DNA of 64,000 nt from Polaromonas sp. CG_9.7 (GCF_015752205.1 NZ_JADOVG010000012.1:61792-125791); one strand, 5' to 3'; positions 38,520 through 48,216 are shown, numbered from the stretch's first letter. Notes: generated by a model from the letters alone, not told the origin. Numbers and translations are program-made.

Positions 38520-38960
38520 TCAGACAGCCGCAAGGGACTCATTGACGCCCAGCCAGTAGGCCTGCAGACGGTTCAACTTTTCCGTGAAGTCGACAAAATC
38601 GACAGGCTTGCGCACAAAGCTGTTGGCCCCGCTCTGGTAGCAGCCGACCATGTCCGAATGTTCACTCGACGACGTCAGCATGATTACCGGCACCATTGTG
38701 GTCAGCGGATTGCTGCGAACACTGCGCAGCACGTCCAGTCCTGACAGCTTGGGCAGTTTCATGTCCAGCAAGATGAAAGACGGTTGCCTGCGGACATTGC
38801 GCCCGGCATGCTTGCCTTGGCCAAAAAGGTAGTCCAGCGCTGCAGCGCCGTCACAAGCCACGGCAATTTCTGCGTCAACACCCAGTTCTTCAAGCGTCAA
38901 TACCGTCAGTTCCAGATGGTCCGGGTTGTCTTCAACCACCAGTATCAGCTTATCGGACAT
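38520..38960 (-). CDS. Single-domain response regulator (CheY-like)
   Basis: A 146-residue receiver domain with acidic residues in VVEDNPDH, phospho-Asp in ILLDMKLPKLSG, the Thr/Ser in MLTSSSEHSD and the Lys in VRKPVDF. No output domain. Resembles Rcp1-type receivers that pair with PAS/phytochrome-like kinases. The second ATG (38960) has GGAA ten bases upstream and is preferred over 38972. Lies 83 bases before the large kinase gene; probably the first gene of the cluster transcript. Confidence 0.88.
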   Translation of the reverse strand: MSDKLILVVEDNPDHLELTVLTLEELGVDAEIAVACDGAAALDYLFGQGKHAGRNVRRQPSFILLDMKLPKLSGLDVLRSVRSNPLTTMVPVIMLTSSSEHSDMVGCYQSGANSFVRKPVDFVDFTEKLNRLQAYWLGVNESLAAV

Positions 38961-39066
38961 GCTTGATTCCATAGTTAGTCGTGAATTTTAGCCAATTTTG
39001 ATTGGCTTCCAATTTTAATAATGTCTCAAAAGTTTCTTTTTTTTACAACAGCTTGTTGACTGCTTT

Positions 39067-40020
39067 TTATTCTTGTCTTTGCCTGATTACTTCGTTTTTA
39101 AGTTGCCGACGCAACGCGGCATAGCCAGGCATGACGCTTTGCACAGTGGCCCAGAAACGCGGGCTGTGGTCCATGAAACGCAGGTGGCTGAGTTCATGCA
39201 CCACCACATAGTCGATCAAGGCCGGGTTCAAGTGCATCAGCTGCCAATTCAGCCGGATTGCGCCGCTGCTGCTGGCACTGCCCCAGCGCGTAACGGCGCT
39301 GGACAGGCTGAGCTTGCGCCACTGCACGCCGAGTTGCGGCGCAAAAAAGTCCAGTCTGGCTTTAAAAAACAGCCTCGCCTGCTGCATCACCCAGGCCTGG
39401 ACGCTGGCCTGGACATGGAACGACAAGGCATCCGCCGGCAGCTTGAGGCGCAGGACGCGCACTGCCCCTTCGCCGACGGCCTTGCCGTCCAGGGCGCTGT
39501 GCGGCTGGGTCGCATCCAGCGCCAGCCGCACCGGCTCGCCCAGGAAAGGGACCACGGCGCCATCCTGCCAGTCGATACGCTGAGATGCCTGCTGACAGTG
39601 CCGTTCGCGCGCTTGATGCAGTTTTTTAACGATCCACCCCGACTTGCCCAGCACGGCCTGTTCAATTTCCGCGAGGGGCACCCATTTCGGCACGCTGACG
39701 CTCAGACCTTCGCGGCCCACGGAAAAACCGATGGTCTGGCGCTTTCGGCGCCTGACTTCATACGCCACCAGCTGACCGGCCAGCATGATTTCGCGCGTGG
39801 CGCGCGGGTGTCGGAAAGCCGCTGTTACCAGAGAATCCGGATTAGCTATTATTTTCATAGCATTAAACTCATTATCCACGTGCGGAAATGGCTTATTTGA
39901 CACTGAATCAACCCGTTTTTTGACCCCAAAAGTCAGTTCGGGCCCGGGCGCGAACAAGTCGAGCGCCAACTGCACAAGCCTGCGCGCCTTGCCAACGGGT
40001 TGACGTGACGGGGCAGCCAC
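39067..40020 (-). CDS. YgjP/DUF45 M48-like metallopeptidase
   Basis: A 317-residue protein whose last 150 residues form the WLM/SprT-like domain with the zinc motif VVHELSHLRFMDHS (HExxH) and a further His downstream. A strongly basic segment YEVRRRKRQTIGFSV starts the conserved part at residue 90. The GTG start at 40020 is supported by an AAGGAGG site 5 bases upstream; no ATG is available until residue 55. Residues about 37-65 are encoded by AT-rich DNA that matches a family A repeat, so an N-terminal linker has been formed from repeat DNA. Function of the family is unknown beyond predicted proteolysis. Confidence 0.85.
   Translation of the reverse strand: MAAPSRQPVGKARRLVQLALDLFAPGPELTFGVKKRVDSVSNKPFPHVDNEFNAMKIIANPDSLVTAAFRHPRATREIMLAGQLVAYEVRRRKRQTIGFSVGREGLSVSVPKWVPLAEIEQAVLGKSGWIVKKLHQARERHCQQASQRIDWQDGAVVPFLGEPVRLALDATQPHSALDGKAVGEGAVRVLRLKLPADALSFHVQASVQAWVMQQARLFFKARLDFFAPQLGVQWRKLSLSSAVTRWGSASSSGAIRLNWQLMHLNPALIDYVVVHELSHLRFMDHSPRFWATVQSVMPGYAALRRQLKNEVIRQRQE
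39838..39896 (+). repeat. Family A repeat, copy A5, inside the ygjP-like gene
   Basis: Contains ATAGCATTAAACTC, then GTGCGGAAATGGCTTATTTGACACTGAA; order and right-hand end agree with copies A2 and A3. It lies inside the reading frame of the opposite strand without introducing stops. Confidence 0.55.
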
Positions 40021-40031
40021 CCTGGCCTCCT

Positions 40032-40799
40032 TCAGGAACGGGGCCTGGCCGGCATGGCGTCGCGGTCGGCGTAGGCCTCAGGGTCGAGCCGGCGCATTTC
40101 GGCCTCGATCCAGGCTTCGACTTCGCGCATCAGCTCGTCGGGCTTGCGACCGGCGCTGGGAATCGGCTTGCCGATGGAAATGTCAACGATGCCCGGCCGC
40201 TTGATGAAGGCTTTTCGCGGCCAGCATTTGGCCGAGGTCACGGCAATCGGGATCACCGGCGCGCCGGTCTCGATTGCCAGGCGGGTGCCGCCCGACTTGT
40301 ACACGCCTTTTTGCCCCCGGTTGATGCGCGTGCCCTCGGGAAACATGATCACCCAGGTGCCCTTTGCCATCAGGCGCTTGCCCTGCGCCACGACCTTGCT
40401 GAAAGCCTGTGTGCGCTGGCTGCGGTCGATGTGGATCATGTCCATGCGCGCCATGGCCCAGCCGAAAAACGGGATGTAGAGCAGTTCCTTCTTGAACACA
40501 TAAGCCAGCGGGTGAGGCATGATCGCCGGCATGGTCAGCGTTTCCCAGGTCGACTGGTGCTTGCACAGCAGCACGGCCGCGCTTTTGTCCCCGGTCGGCA
40601 GGTTTTCCATGCCGGTGATGCGGTTTTGGATGCCCAGGATGACCGTGCCGCTGTCGACTGCCAGCTTGAGCCAGCGGGCGCACATCCAGTACATCGTCGT
40701 GCTGTTGACAAACAGCGAGGCAATGACGACAAACAGCGCCCAGGGAATGACGGTCAGGATCAGCCACAGCATGTGCAGGATGGAGCGAATCAGGGGCAT
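40032..40799 (-). CDS. plsC: 1-acyl-sn-glycerol-3-phosphate acyltransferase
   Basis: A 255-residue LPLAT-family membrane enzyme with an N-terminal hydrophobic helix, the acyl-transfer motif KHQSTWET (His then Glu rather than the usual Asp four residues on), and the glycerol-phosphate motif FPEGTR. It makes phosphatidic acid for membrane lipids. ATG 40799 is chosen at the start of the hydrophobic segment. Downstream of gmhB with about 128 bases between, which hold a family A repeat. Confidence 0.9.
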   Translation of the reverse strand: MPLIRSILHMLWLILTVIPWALFVVIASLFVNSTTMYWMCARWLKLAVDSGTVILGIQNRITGMENLPTGDKSAAVLLCKHQSTWETLTMPAIMPHPLAYVFKKELLYIPFFGWAMARMDMIHIDRSQRTQAFSKVVAQGKRLMAKGTWVIMFPEGTRINRGQKGVYKSGGTRLAIETGAPVIPIAVTSAKCWPRKAFIKRPGIVDISIGKPIPSAGRKPDELMREVEAWIEAEMRRLDPEAYADRDAMPARPRS

Positions 40800-40880
40800 G
40801 GCGAAACTTCCGGCGGTTGGGTTGGTAGCTTGTCGAGCTTGATGCGACACATGTGTGCCTCAAGCCTGAAATTCAGTGGG

Positions 40881-40932
40881 TTTTAGTGCGCTTGCGCATA
40901 CTGGCCTTGCACAAGCCGCTATTATTTTCATG
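40881..40932 (-). repeat. Family A repeat, copy A6
   Basis: On the minus strand reads AATAGCGGCTTGTGC, a spacer, ATGCGCAAGCGCACTA. Lies between gmhB and plsC and reaches the gmhB stop. Confidence 0.5.
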
Positions 40933-41500
40933 TGGTCGTTGGTCGCGTCTGCTCACTGCGCATCAGAATGAAATCGGCAAACGCAGACAGGTCCTGGTGC
41001 ACCAGCGTGCCCGGCGGTAAACCTTCGGGCGGCGCACTGCCCCGGAATTTTTTCGACTTGCCGGTGAGCACCAGGTGCGGCTCGCAACCGGCAGCTGCGC
41101 CAGCTATCACGTCGCGCACCGAATCGCCAACCGTCGGAACGCCCGCGAGTTGCACGCCAAAACGCATGCCGATCTGCTCGAACAGGCCTGAGCGCGGCTT
41201 GCGGCAGTTGCAGTTTTCCTCGGCGGTGTGCGGGCAGAAAAACACCGCATCGATGCGCCCGCCCTGGACGGCGAGCAGTTTTTGCATCTTGGCATGCATG
41301 GCGTTGAGCGACTCCACGTCGAACAGGCCGCGCCCCAGCCCCGACTGGTTGGAGGCAATTACCACGTGCCAGCCGGCATGGTTGAGCCGGGCAATCGCTT
41401 CCAGCGCGCCGGGCAGCGGCAGCCACTCGTCCGGCGTTTTGACAAAGTCGTCGCTGTCGCTGTTGATGGTGCCGTCGCGGTCAAGGATGACAAGTTTCAT
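40928..41500 (-). CDS. gmhB: D-glycero-beta-D-manno-heptose 1,7-bisphosphate 7-phosphatase
   Basis: A 190-residue HAD phosphatase. Motif I is LDRDGTIN; the zinc-binding loop PHTAEENCNCRKP, with its cysteines, is specific for GmhB; motif IV is VGDSVRD. It removes the 7-phosphate in ADP-heptose synthesis for lipopolysaccharide. ATG 41500 is chosen because the longer frame adds non-homologous residues. Third from last in the lnt-glyQ-glyS-gmhB-plsC series. Confidence 0.9.
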   Translation of the reverse strand: MKLVILDRDGTINSDSDDFVKTPDEWLPLPGALEAIARLNHAGWHVVIASNQSGLGRGLFDVESLNAMHAKMQKLLAVQGGRIDAVFFCPHTAEENCNCRKPRSGLFEQIGMRFGVQLAGVPTVGDSVRDVIAGAAAGCEPHLVLTGKSKKFRGSAPPEGLPPGTLVHQDLSAFADFILMRSEQTRPTTT

Positions 41501-41510
41501 GGGGTTTTCA

Positions 41511-42161
41511 TCAAGGGGAAACGGACGGCGCAGCTTGCCAGCCGGTGACAAACAGACCGTTGAAGCGGCCGGGGGCGAGTTGCAGCGCCAGCGTGTCGCC
41601 TGGCTTGAGCGAAGCAGCACCGGCATCGTCCAGCAGCAGGCGGTTCGGAATGTCCAGGCCGTCAATCTGCAGCACCATTTCGGTGCCGCCCAGGCTGCGC
41701 AGGCTGGCCGGCTTGAGATAGGCGCTCACCACCCGGGCCCGTGTCGATGCCTGCGGTGCGGCCGCTGCGGCTGTCATGCCCTGCAGCAACAAGCCCTGCC
41801 GGTTCAAATGGCGCTGCAGCAGCGCGCCGGTGCCGAGAAGCCAGAGCAGCAGCCAGGCTGCGCCAATCACCGGCATGACACGCCGCCAGCCCAGCCGGTA
41901 GATCACCAGCCCCGCCCCGACCAGCAAGGCCAGTGCCAGCGCCACGGGCCAGAGCAGGTCCAGCGCTCCGGCCGTGGTCGACACCGGCGCCAGTGGCAGC
42001 GCCGGCACGGTGTTCTGGCGGTCGTCCACCAGTTGCAGCAGCCAGCGCACCGCAACCATGAACGCGGGCGGACAAAAGATCAGCCAGGCGGTGCGCTGCG
42101 AAGTCCAGCCTTGTACAGCGGGAGCCGGTGCGTTGCGGTTCAGGGGCTCGGTCGAAGGCAT
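41511..42161 (-). CDS. Hypothetical membrane protein between glyS and gmhB
   Basis: A 216-residue protein with two or three hydrophobic helices (about 28-45, 65-85, 92-112) and a C-terminal soluble part of about 90 residues rich in beta strands (LQIDGLDIPNRLLLDD, GDTLALQLAPGRF). I do not recognise a named family. It starts 7 bases after glyS and ends 10 bases before gmhB, so it is part of the operon. Likely inner membrane with a periplasmic or cytoplasmic C-domain. Confidence 0.7.
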   Translation of the reverse strand: MPSTEPLNRNAPAPAVQGWTSQRTAWLIFCPPAFMVAVRWLLQLVDDRQNTVPALPLAPVSTTAGALDLLWPVALALALLVGAGLVIYRLGWRRVMPVIGAAWLLLWLLGTGALLQRHLNRQGLLLQGMTAAAAAPQASTRARVVSAYLKPASLRSLGGTEMVLQIDGLDIPNRLLLDDAGAASLKPGDTLALQLAPGRFNGLFVTGWQAAPSVSP

Positions 42162-42168
42162 GGACGCT

Positions 42169-44301
42169 TCAGGCTACCAGGCGCGACAGGTCGGCCACCC
42201 GGTTCATGGCGTCGTGCAGGCTTTTCAGCAGGCCCTGGCGGTTCAGCCGCAGGTCCAGTTCTTCGGCATTGACCATCACGCCGTCGAAGAACGCATCGAC
42301 GGGCGCGCGCAATGCCGCCAGCGTTTGCAGCGACGCGGCGTAGTCGCCGGCATCGAACTGCGCGTTGGCAGCAGGAACGATGTCCTTCATGGCCGCGTAC
42401 AGGGCGATTTCAGCAGGCTCTTTCAGCAGCAGTTCACTGACATGGGCGTCCACTTCCAGGGCTTTTTTCAGGATGTTGCCGATGCGCTTGTTGGCGGCGG
42501 CCAGCGCGGGGGCTTCTGGTAATGCCGAAAAAACGCGCACGGCGGACAGGCGCCGGGCCACGTCGCCCAGGCGCTGCGGTTTTTGGGAGACGACTGCATC
42601 GACTTCCTGGGCGCTGTAGCCCTGCTCGCGCAGGGAGCCGGCGAGGCGGTCGTAGATGAAATCGGTCAATGCCGGCGTTGCGTCGGTGATTTTTTCACCA
42701 AACACCGGAGCCGCACCGGCCACCAGTGCCTTCAAATCCAGCGGCAGGTCTTTCTCCACCAGCATCCGGATCACGCCCAGCGCATGGCGGCGCAGCGCAA
42801 ACGGGTCCTTGTCGCCGGTTGGCAGGTTGCCGATGCCGAACATGCCCACCAGCGTTTCGAGCTTGTCGGCCAGCGCCACGACCACACCGGTCAGGTTGCG
42901 CGGCAGTTCATCGCCGGCAAAACGCGGCTTGTAATGGTCTTCGATCGCGTCGGCCACGTCCAGACTCAGGCCATCGTTGAGCGCGTAATAGCGGCCCATG
43001 GTGCCCTGCAGTTCCGGGAATTCGCCCACCATGTCGGTGACCAGGTCGCTCTTGGCCAGCTGCGCGGCCTGATCGGCTTGCGCAGCCAGCGCATCACCGC
43101 CAAGTTGATGGCCGATGGCCCGGGCAATGGCCCGCACGCGCTCGGCGCGCTCGCCTTGTGAGCCCAACTTGTTGTGATACACCACCTTGTCCAGCCCGGC
43201 CACGCGCGACGCCAGCGTCTTTTTCCGGTCCTGGTCAAAGAAAAACTTGGCATCGGCCAGGCGCGGACGCACCACGCGCTCGTTGCCGCCAATCACCGCA
43301 CTGGCGTCTTCCGGGCTGATGTTGCTGACGACCAGAAAACGGTTTGTCAGCTTGCCGCCAGCGTCCAGCAGGGGAAAGTACTTCTGGTTGGCCTTCATCG
43401 TCAGGATCAGGCATTCCTGCGGCACGCCCAAAAACTCTTGTTCAAATTCGCAGACCAGCACATTGGGCCGCTCGACCAGCGCTGTCACCTCGTCGAGCAG
43501 CGCATCGTCCTCGATCGGCTGGACGCCGCCACCCAGTTCTGCAGCCACGTCGGCCAACTGGCGGGCGATCTCGGCCTTGCGCTGGGCAAAGCTGGCAATC
43601 ACCGCGCCGTCGATTTCCATCGTCACCGCATAGCTGTCGGCGTCACTCAGCACCACCGGGTCAACGGCGGCTTCAAAGCGGTGGCCGTGGGTGAAGTTGC
43701 CCGCCTTGAGCCCCAGCACCCTGACCGGCACCACGGTGCTGCCGTGCAGCGCAACCAGCCCGTGCGCCGGGCGCACGAAGTTCACGCTACTCCAGCCGGG
43801 CAGTTCGCAGTCGGTTTCCAGCTGATAGCTCATGACCTTGGGAATCGGCAGCTTGGCCATCGCTTCTTCCAGCGCTTTTTGCAGGCCGGTGTCGAGCGTG
43901 GCGCCGGTCACCAGGCTGTCGTAGAACAATGCTTCGGCCTTGCCGTCGGGCGCGCGTTTAAGTGCAGCCACGGCGGCGACCGGGTCGGACACATCAGCCC
44001 CCAGCGCCTGCAGTTTTTTCAGCAGCGCAGGCATTGCTTCGCCTGCAGCGTTCAGCCCGACGGACACCGGCATGAGCTTTTGCTGGACTGCCTTGTCGTC
44101 GGCCTTGCGCCAGACCTGGGTGATGTGCGCGGCCAGCCGGCGTGGGGAGGCGTAAGCCGTGACGACCGATTCGGCAGTGGCCAGGCCCAATGCCCGGAGT
44201 TGCTCGGCCAGCACGCCGGCAAATGCGTCACCCAGCTTTTTCAACGCCTTGGGCGGCAACTCTTCGACAAACAATTCGACCAGAAGGTTTTGGGAGGTCA
44301 T
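42169..44301 (-). CDS. glyS: Glycine--tRNA ligase beta subunit
   Basis: A 710-residue bacterial GlyS, starting SQNLLVELFVEELPPKALK, a classic opening for the beta subunit, followed by the HD-type and anticodon-binding regions and a C-terminal DALR domain. It pairs with GlyQ to charge tRNA-Gly. Length is normal and it begins 3 bases after the glyQ stop. Confidence 0.96.
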   Translation of the reverse strand: MTSQNLLVELFVEELPPKALKKLGDAFAGVLAEQLRALGLATAESVVTAYASPRRLAAHITQVWRKADDKAVQQKLMPVSVGLNAAGEAMPALLKKLQALGADVSDPVAAVAALKRAPDGKAEALFYDSLVTGATLDTGLQKALEEAMAKLPIPKVMSYQLETDCELPGWSSVNFVRPAHGLVALHGSTVVPVRVLGLKAGNFTHGHRFEAAVDPVVLSDADSYAVTMEIDGAVIASFAQRKAEIARQLADVAAELGGGVQPIEDDALLDEVTALVERPNVLVCEFEQEFLGVPQECLILTMKANQKYFPLLDAGGKLTNRFLVVSNISPEDASAVIGGNERVVRPRLADAKFFFDQDRKKTLASRVAGLDKVVYHNKLGSQGERAERVRAIARAIGHQLGGDALAAQADQAAQLAKSDLVTDMVGEFPELQGTMGRYYALNDGLSLDVADAIEDHYKPRFAGDELPRNLTGVVVALADKLETLVGMFGIGNLPTGDKDPFALRRHALGVIRMLVEKDLPLDLKALVAGAAPVFGEKITDATPALTDFIYDRLAGSLREQGYSAQEVDAVVSQKPQRLGDVARRLSAVRVFSALPEAPALAAANKRIGNILKKALEVDAHVSELLLKEPAEIALYAAMKDIVPAANAQFDAGDYAASLQTLAALRAPVDAFFDGVMVNAEELDLRLNRQGLLKSLHDAMNRVADLSRLVA

Positions 44302-44304
44302 GGT

Positions 44305-45243
44305 TCAGGCGCCCTTCTTCTTGGTGGTGGCCGGGGTCGCAGTGCTTGTTTTTGTCATCTGCTCGACCCATTCGCGCGGCGCCATCGGGAAACCCAGGCG
44401 CTCGCGGCTTTCGTAATAGCTTTGCGCCACCTGACGCGACACATTGCGGATGCGGCCCATGTAGGCGGCGCGCTCGGTCACGCTGATGGCGCCGCGCGCG
44501 TCCAGCAGGTTGAAGCTGTGCGCGGCTTTCAGCACCTGCTCGTAGGCCGGCAGGGCGAGCTGCTGCTCGATCAGGTGTTTGGCCTGCTTTTCATGCGCGG
44601 TGAAGGCGGTGAAAAGAAAATCGGTGTCGGAATGCTCGAAGTTGTAGGTTGATTGTTCAACTTCGTTTTGCTTGTAGACATCGCCGTAAGTCAGCCCTTC
44701 GGTCCAGGTCAGGTTGTAGACGTTGTCCACGCCCTGCAGGTACATCGCCAGGCGCTCCAGGCCGTAGGTGATTTCGCCGGTGGCGGGCTTGCAGTCGATG
44801 CCGCCGACCTGCTGGAAATAGGTGAACTGCGTGACTTCCATGCCGTTGAGCCAGACTTCCCAGCCCAGGCCCCAGGCGCCCAGCGTCGGGTTTTCCCAGT
44901 CGTCCTCGACAAAGCGGATGTCGTTTTGCTTCAGGTCAAAACCCAGCGCCTCCAGGCTGCCCAGGTAGAGCTCCAGAATATTCGATGGCGCGGGCTTGAG
45001 CACCACCTGGTACTGGTAGTAGTGCTGCAGGCGGTTCGGGTTTTCGCCATAGCGGCCGTCTTTCGGGCGGCGGCTGGGCTGCACATAGGCCGCTTTCCAG
45101 GGCTCGGGGCCAAGCGCTCTTAAAAACGTCGCGGTATGCGACGTCCCGGCACCGACTTCCATGTCATAGGGTTGCAAAAGTGCGCAACCCTGGTCAGCCC
45201 AGTAAGACTGCAGCTTCAGGATGATTTGCTGGAAAGTGAGCAT
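44305..45243 (-). CDS. glyQ: Glycine--tRNA ligase alpha subunit
   Basis: A 312-residue GlyQ with the conserved [19 protein letters not shown] opening, [19 protein letters not shown] and the class II motif 2/3 regions. It makes glycyl-adenylate in the alpha2beta2 enzyme. ATG 45243 is chosen at the start of homology. The last ten or so residues are Lys/Thr/Ala-rich. Directly upstream of glyS, in the expected order. Confidence 0.96.
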   Translation of the reverse strand: MLTFQQIILKLQSYWADQGCALLQPYDMEVGAGTSHTATFLRALGPEPWKAAYVQPSRRPKDGRYGENPNRLQHYYQYQVVLKPAPSNILELYLGSLEALGFDLKQNDIRFVEDDWENPTLGAWGLGWEVWLNGMEVTQFTYFQQVGGIDCKPATGEITYGLERLAMYLQGVDNVYNLTWTEGLTYGDVYKQNEVEQSTYNFEHSDTDFLFTAFTAHEKQAKHLIEQQLALPAYEQVLKAAHSFNLLDARGAISVTERAAYMGRIRNVSRQVAQSYYESRERLGFPMAPREWVEQMTKTSTATPATTKKKGA

Positions 45244-45337
45244 AGGAATTGTTGTTTTCAATGGCAGGTGCCGCGTCAAGGCACCGAAAAATCATGGAGT
45301 TGGGAATGCCGGGGATGGCATTGCACAAAAGTGCATT

Positions 45338-47008
45338 TTACGCGGCCACAATTCTGCCCCGGCGCCTGAAAAACAGCGCCAGCCCGAGCGCCGCCAGGCC
45401 AAGGCCCCAGAGCGGCCAAAGCCCGAAACGCCCAGCCCACCAGGCATACGGCGTGATGCCGCTCCGGCCCTTTACGTCGCCGCTCAGCGTGCCCCGGGTG
45501 TGGCGCGGCAGCGCATGCGTGACTTCGCCAAGGCGGTTGATGATGACAGTGGCGCCGGTGTTGGTGGCGCGGATCATCGGCCGGCCAAACTCCAGCGCGC
45601 GCATGCGGGAAATCTGCAAATGCTGGTCAATTGCCACGGTGTTGCCGAACCAGGCAATGTTGCCGACATTGACAAACACCGTCGGCGCTTGCCCCGCATC
45701 GACAAAGCGCGCGGCCAGTTCCTCGCCAAACAGATCTTCGTAGCAAATATTGGGCGCCAAACGCTGGCCCTGCCAGGCGAACGACGGCTGGCCGACGGCG
45801 CCGCGGTTGAAGTCGCCCAGCGGAATGTGCATCAGCTGGATAAACCAGTGAAAACCGGTCGGAATGACCTCGCCAAAAGGCACCAGGTGGTGCTTGTCGT
45901 AGCGGTAAAGTGCGGGCGGCTCCAGCGGGACCGGCTGGCCAGCAGGCGCGGGCTTGAATCCCAGTACCGAATTGGAGTAGCCGGTATTGAAGTCGCCCAG
46001 CGGCAGGCCGATCAGCGCGGCCTGGTCGCCGCTGGCAAAGCGCGCCTGCAGTGCCTGCCAGTAGCCATCGGGTAATTGCTGCGGCAGCATCGGCAGCGCC
46101 GTTTCGGGGGCAACGACCAGTGCGCCTTTGGCGCCCTGCAGTTGCTCGCCATACCAGCGCAGCGCGGTGGCCACACCGGTACCGCTGACGAATTTTTCGT
46201 CCTGAGGAATATTTCCCTGCAGCAGCGTGACCGACATCGGTTGCGCCAGCGCCAGGTCAGGCTCGACATCGCCGACATTGAACACCGGCAGCCAGGCGAT
46301 GGCGGCGCTGACCACCACGCCGGCCAGCGCCGAGCGCCAGCGCGTCCGGGGCGCCAGCAGGCAAAACGCCAGCCAGGCGGCAACCGACGCGGCGATGAAG
46401 GTCAGGCCATGCACGCCGACCCACGCGGCCAGCGGCCTGGCCCAGCCGTCCACATGCGCATAACCGCCCTCACCCCACGGAAAGCCGGTAAAGAACTTGA
46501 CCCGGGCAAGTTCGGCCAGCAGCCACATCGCCGCAAAAAACAGAGCACGCCATGCAGTCTGGATGGGCGCAAAAGCCACAAACAGTGCAGAAGCGGCAGC
46601 GTAGTAGAGCCCTAGCAGGGCAAACAGCAGCACAATTGCCAGCACGGTCAGCGGCGCGGCCAGTCCGCCGTACACATGCAGGGAAATAAACAGCCACCAG
46701 GAGGTGGCGCACTGCATGGCCACGGCAAACAGGCCGCCCAGCCAGGCGCCGCGCCGCCAGTTTTCGGTGCCATCGAGTTGCCCGGCCAGCAGCGCCAGCG
46801 CCAGCAGTTGCAGCCATCCCGCAGGCTGGCCCGGGACCAGGCCGAGCACCGACGCACCCAAGGGAAAAGGCCAGGCCATGCTGACGGCATGCAAACCACC
46901 GGCCACCAGGACGATGGCAACTTGAAGCCATGACAGCCGGTTGACAGCCGGCGGGGCGATGCGCCGGATGCCTTGGGCGCCGAAGCGTTGCGCCGCTAAA
47001 GGGCTCAT
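45338..47008 (-). CDS. lnt: Apolipoprotein N-acyltransferase
   Basis: A 556-residue integral membrane enzyme with six to eight helices and a periplasmic nitrilase-type domain (about 255-500). Catalytic triad segments: Glu in APETALPML, Lys region in the middle, Cys in NICYEDLFG. Adds the third acyl chain to lipoproteins. ATG 47008 is preferred; the longer frame has no membrane-protein character. 34 bases after corC; the lnt-corC pair is common. Confidence 0.93.
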   Translation of the reverse strand: MSPLAAQRFGAQGIRRIAPPAVNRLSWLQVAIVLVAGGLHAVSMAWPFPLGASVLGLVPGQPAGWLQLLALALLAGQLDGTENWRRGAWLGGLFAVAMQCATSWWLFISLHVYGGLAAPLTVLAIVLLFALLGLYYAAASALFVAFAPIQTAWRALFFAAMWLLAELARVKFFTGFPWGEGGYAHVDGWARPLAAWVGVHGLTFIAASVAAWLAFCLLAPRTRWRSALAGVVVSAAIAWLPVFNVGDVEPDLALAQPMSVTLLQGNIPQDEKFVSGTGVATALRWYGEQLQGAKGALVVAPETALPMLPQQLPDGYWQALQARFASGDQAALIGLPLGDFNTGYSNSVLGFKPAPAGQPVPLEPPALYRYDKHHLVPFGEVIPTGFHWFIQLMHIPLGDFNRGAVGQPSFAWQGQRLAPNICYEDLFGEELAARFVDAGQAPTVFVNVGNIAWFGNTVAIDQHLQISRMRALEFGRPMIRATNTGATVIINRLGEVTHALPRHTRGTLSGDVKGRSGITPYAWWAGRFGLWPLWGLGLAALGLALFFRRRGRIVAA

Positions 47009-47042
47009 GCGCCCCACACGGACAGACAGCCCATCGACCGGC

Positions 47043-47918
47043 TCACGGCGCGTCGCTTGCCGGGACCGCCGCAACGGCCGCTGGCGACACCTTGAACCAG
47101 CGCACCGCGCCGCCCTTGGTGTGCAGCACCGTGAACTGCAGGCCGGCCAGCGCGTAATGCTCGCCGCGCTTGGGAACGTGGCCCATTTCATGCGCAACCA
47201 GACCGCCGATGGTCTCAAAGTCGGTTTCCGGCAGCAGCACCTCGAACGATTCATTGACCCGCTCAACCGCCGTGTCGCCACTCACCCGGTAGGTGTGGTC
47301 CGTCAGGGCAAAGATGTCGCCGACGTCTTCTTCGATGTCGAATTCATCCTCGATCTCGCCGACGATCTGCTCCAGCACATCCTCGATGGTGATGAGCCCG
47401 GCAACGCGGCCAAACTCGTCGATGACGACGGCCAGGTGGTTGTGGTTGACGCGAAATTCGCGCAGCAACTCGTTCAGTCCCTTGCTTTCAGGCACGAACA
47501 CAGCTGCTCGCAACAGCGCCCGGATGTTGAGTTCGGGCGCACGCTGCAGTTTCAGCAAATCCTTGGCCATCAGGATGCCGATGATGTTTTCTTTTTCGTC
47601 TTCGTAGACCGGAAAACGCGAGTGCGCGGTGTCGATGATCAGGTGCAGCAGTTCGTCGAACGGCGCATCGATGTTCACCAGGTCCATGCGTGGCGCGGCG
47701 ACCATCACATCGCCTGCCGTCATGTCGGCCATGCGGATCACGCCTTCAAGCATTTCCCGGCTTTGCTGGCCAATGACATCGTTGCCCTGGGCTTCCACCA
47801 GTGTTTCGATCAGCTCGTCCCTGGAATCGGGACCTGGGTGGAGCATTTCCGCAAGCTTTTGCAAAAAGCCGCGCTTGTCTTCGGTCTTGAAAGACCGACT
47901 GGGAGGAACATCGGACAC
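47043..47918 (-). CDS. corC: CorC/HlyC-type CBS-domain protein (magnesium/cobalt efflux)
   Basis: A 291-residue cytoplasmic protein with two CBS domains (around residues 70-190) and a C-terminal CorC_HlyC domain (YRVSGDTAVERVNESFEVLLPE-like end). Associated with divalent cation efflux and membrane stress tolerance. The start chosen is GTG 47918 (VSDVPPSRSF), where homology begins; a GTG at 48056 would add 46 residues that look non-coding. Neither has a strong ribosome site, so the start is uncertain. Confidence 0.85.
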   Translation of the reverse strand: MSDVPPSRSFKTEDKRGFLQKLAEMLHPGPDSRDELIETLVEAQGNDVIGQQSREMLEGVIRMADMTAGDVMVAAPRMDLVNIDAPFDELLHLIIDTAHSRFPVYEDEKENIIGILMAKDLLKLQRAPELNIRALLRAAVFVPESKGLNELLREFRVNHNHLAVVIDEFGRVAGLITIEDVLEQIVGEIEDEFDIEEDVGDIFALTDHTYRVSGDTAVERVNESFEVLLPETDFETIGGLVAHEMGHVPKRGEHYALAGLQFTVLHTKGGAVRWFKVSPAAVAAVPASDAP

Positions 47919-48114
47919 GTAGGGGCGGTCGGTAGTGGAGAAGCGGTCTAGGATAGCCGAAATTTTTTGACCACCCGGAAGTTTGGGTAACCCAAGTCTG
48001 CGATTGAAACGGCTGAACAGCCCGCAACGTGCAACGCCGGACCAAAGACGCAGCACCTTTCACTGGGACAACGAAACCTACCCAATGGGGCGTATAAAAA
48101 AATCGACTTCAAAC

Positions 48115-48210
48115 CAGCCGGGTCCGCAGAAGCGGCTTCGCCGGGCCGCAGGCGCAGCGCTCCCGCAGGGGAAGCCACGAACCACACGCAGCGGGAAGCG
48201 CAGGAACCCC
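48115..48210 (+). repeat. Family B dispersed repeat, copy B1
   Basis: About 100 bases with GCGGCTTCGCCGGGCCGC and CAGGCGCAGCG motifs. In tandem with B2 (unit spacing 102 bases). Similar copies occur at 48217 and 51093. Multiple GC-rich hairpins are possible. Confidence 0.7.
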
Positions 48211-48216
48211 ATTCAC

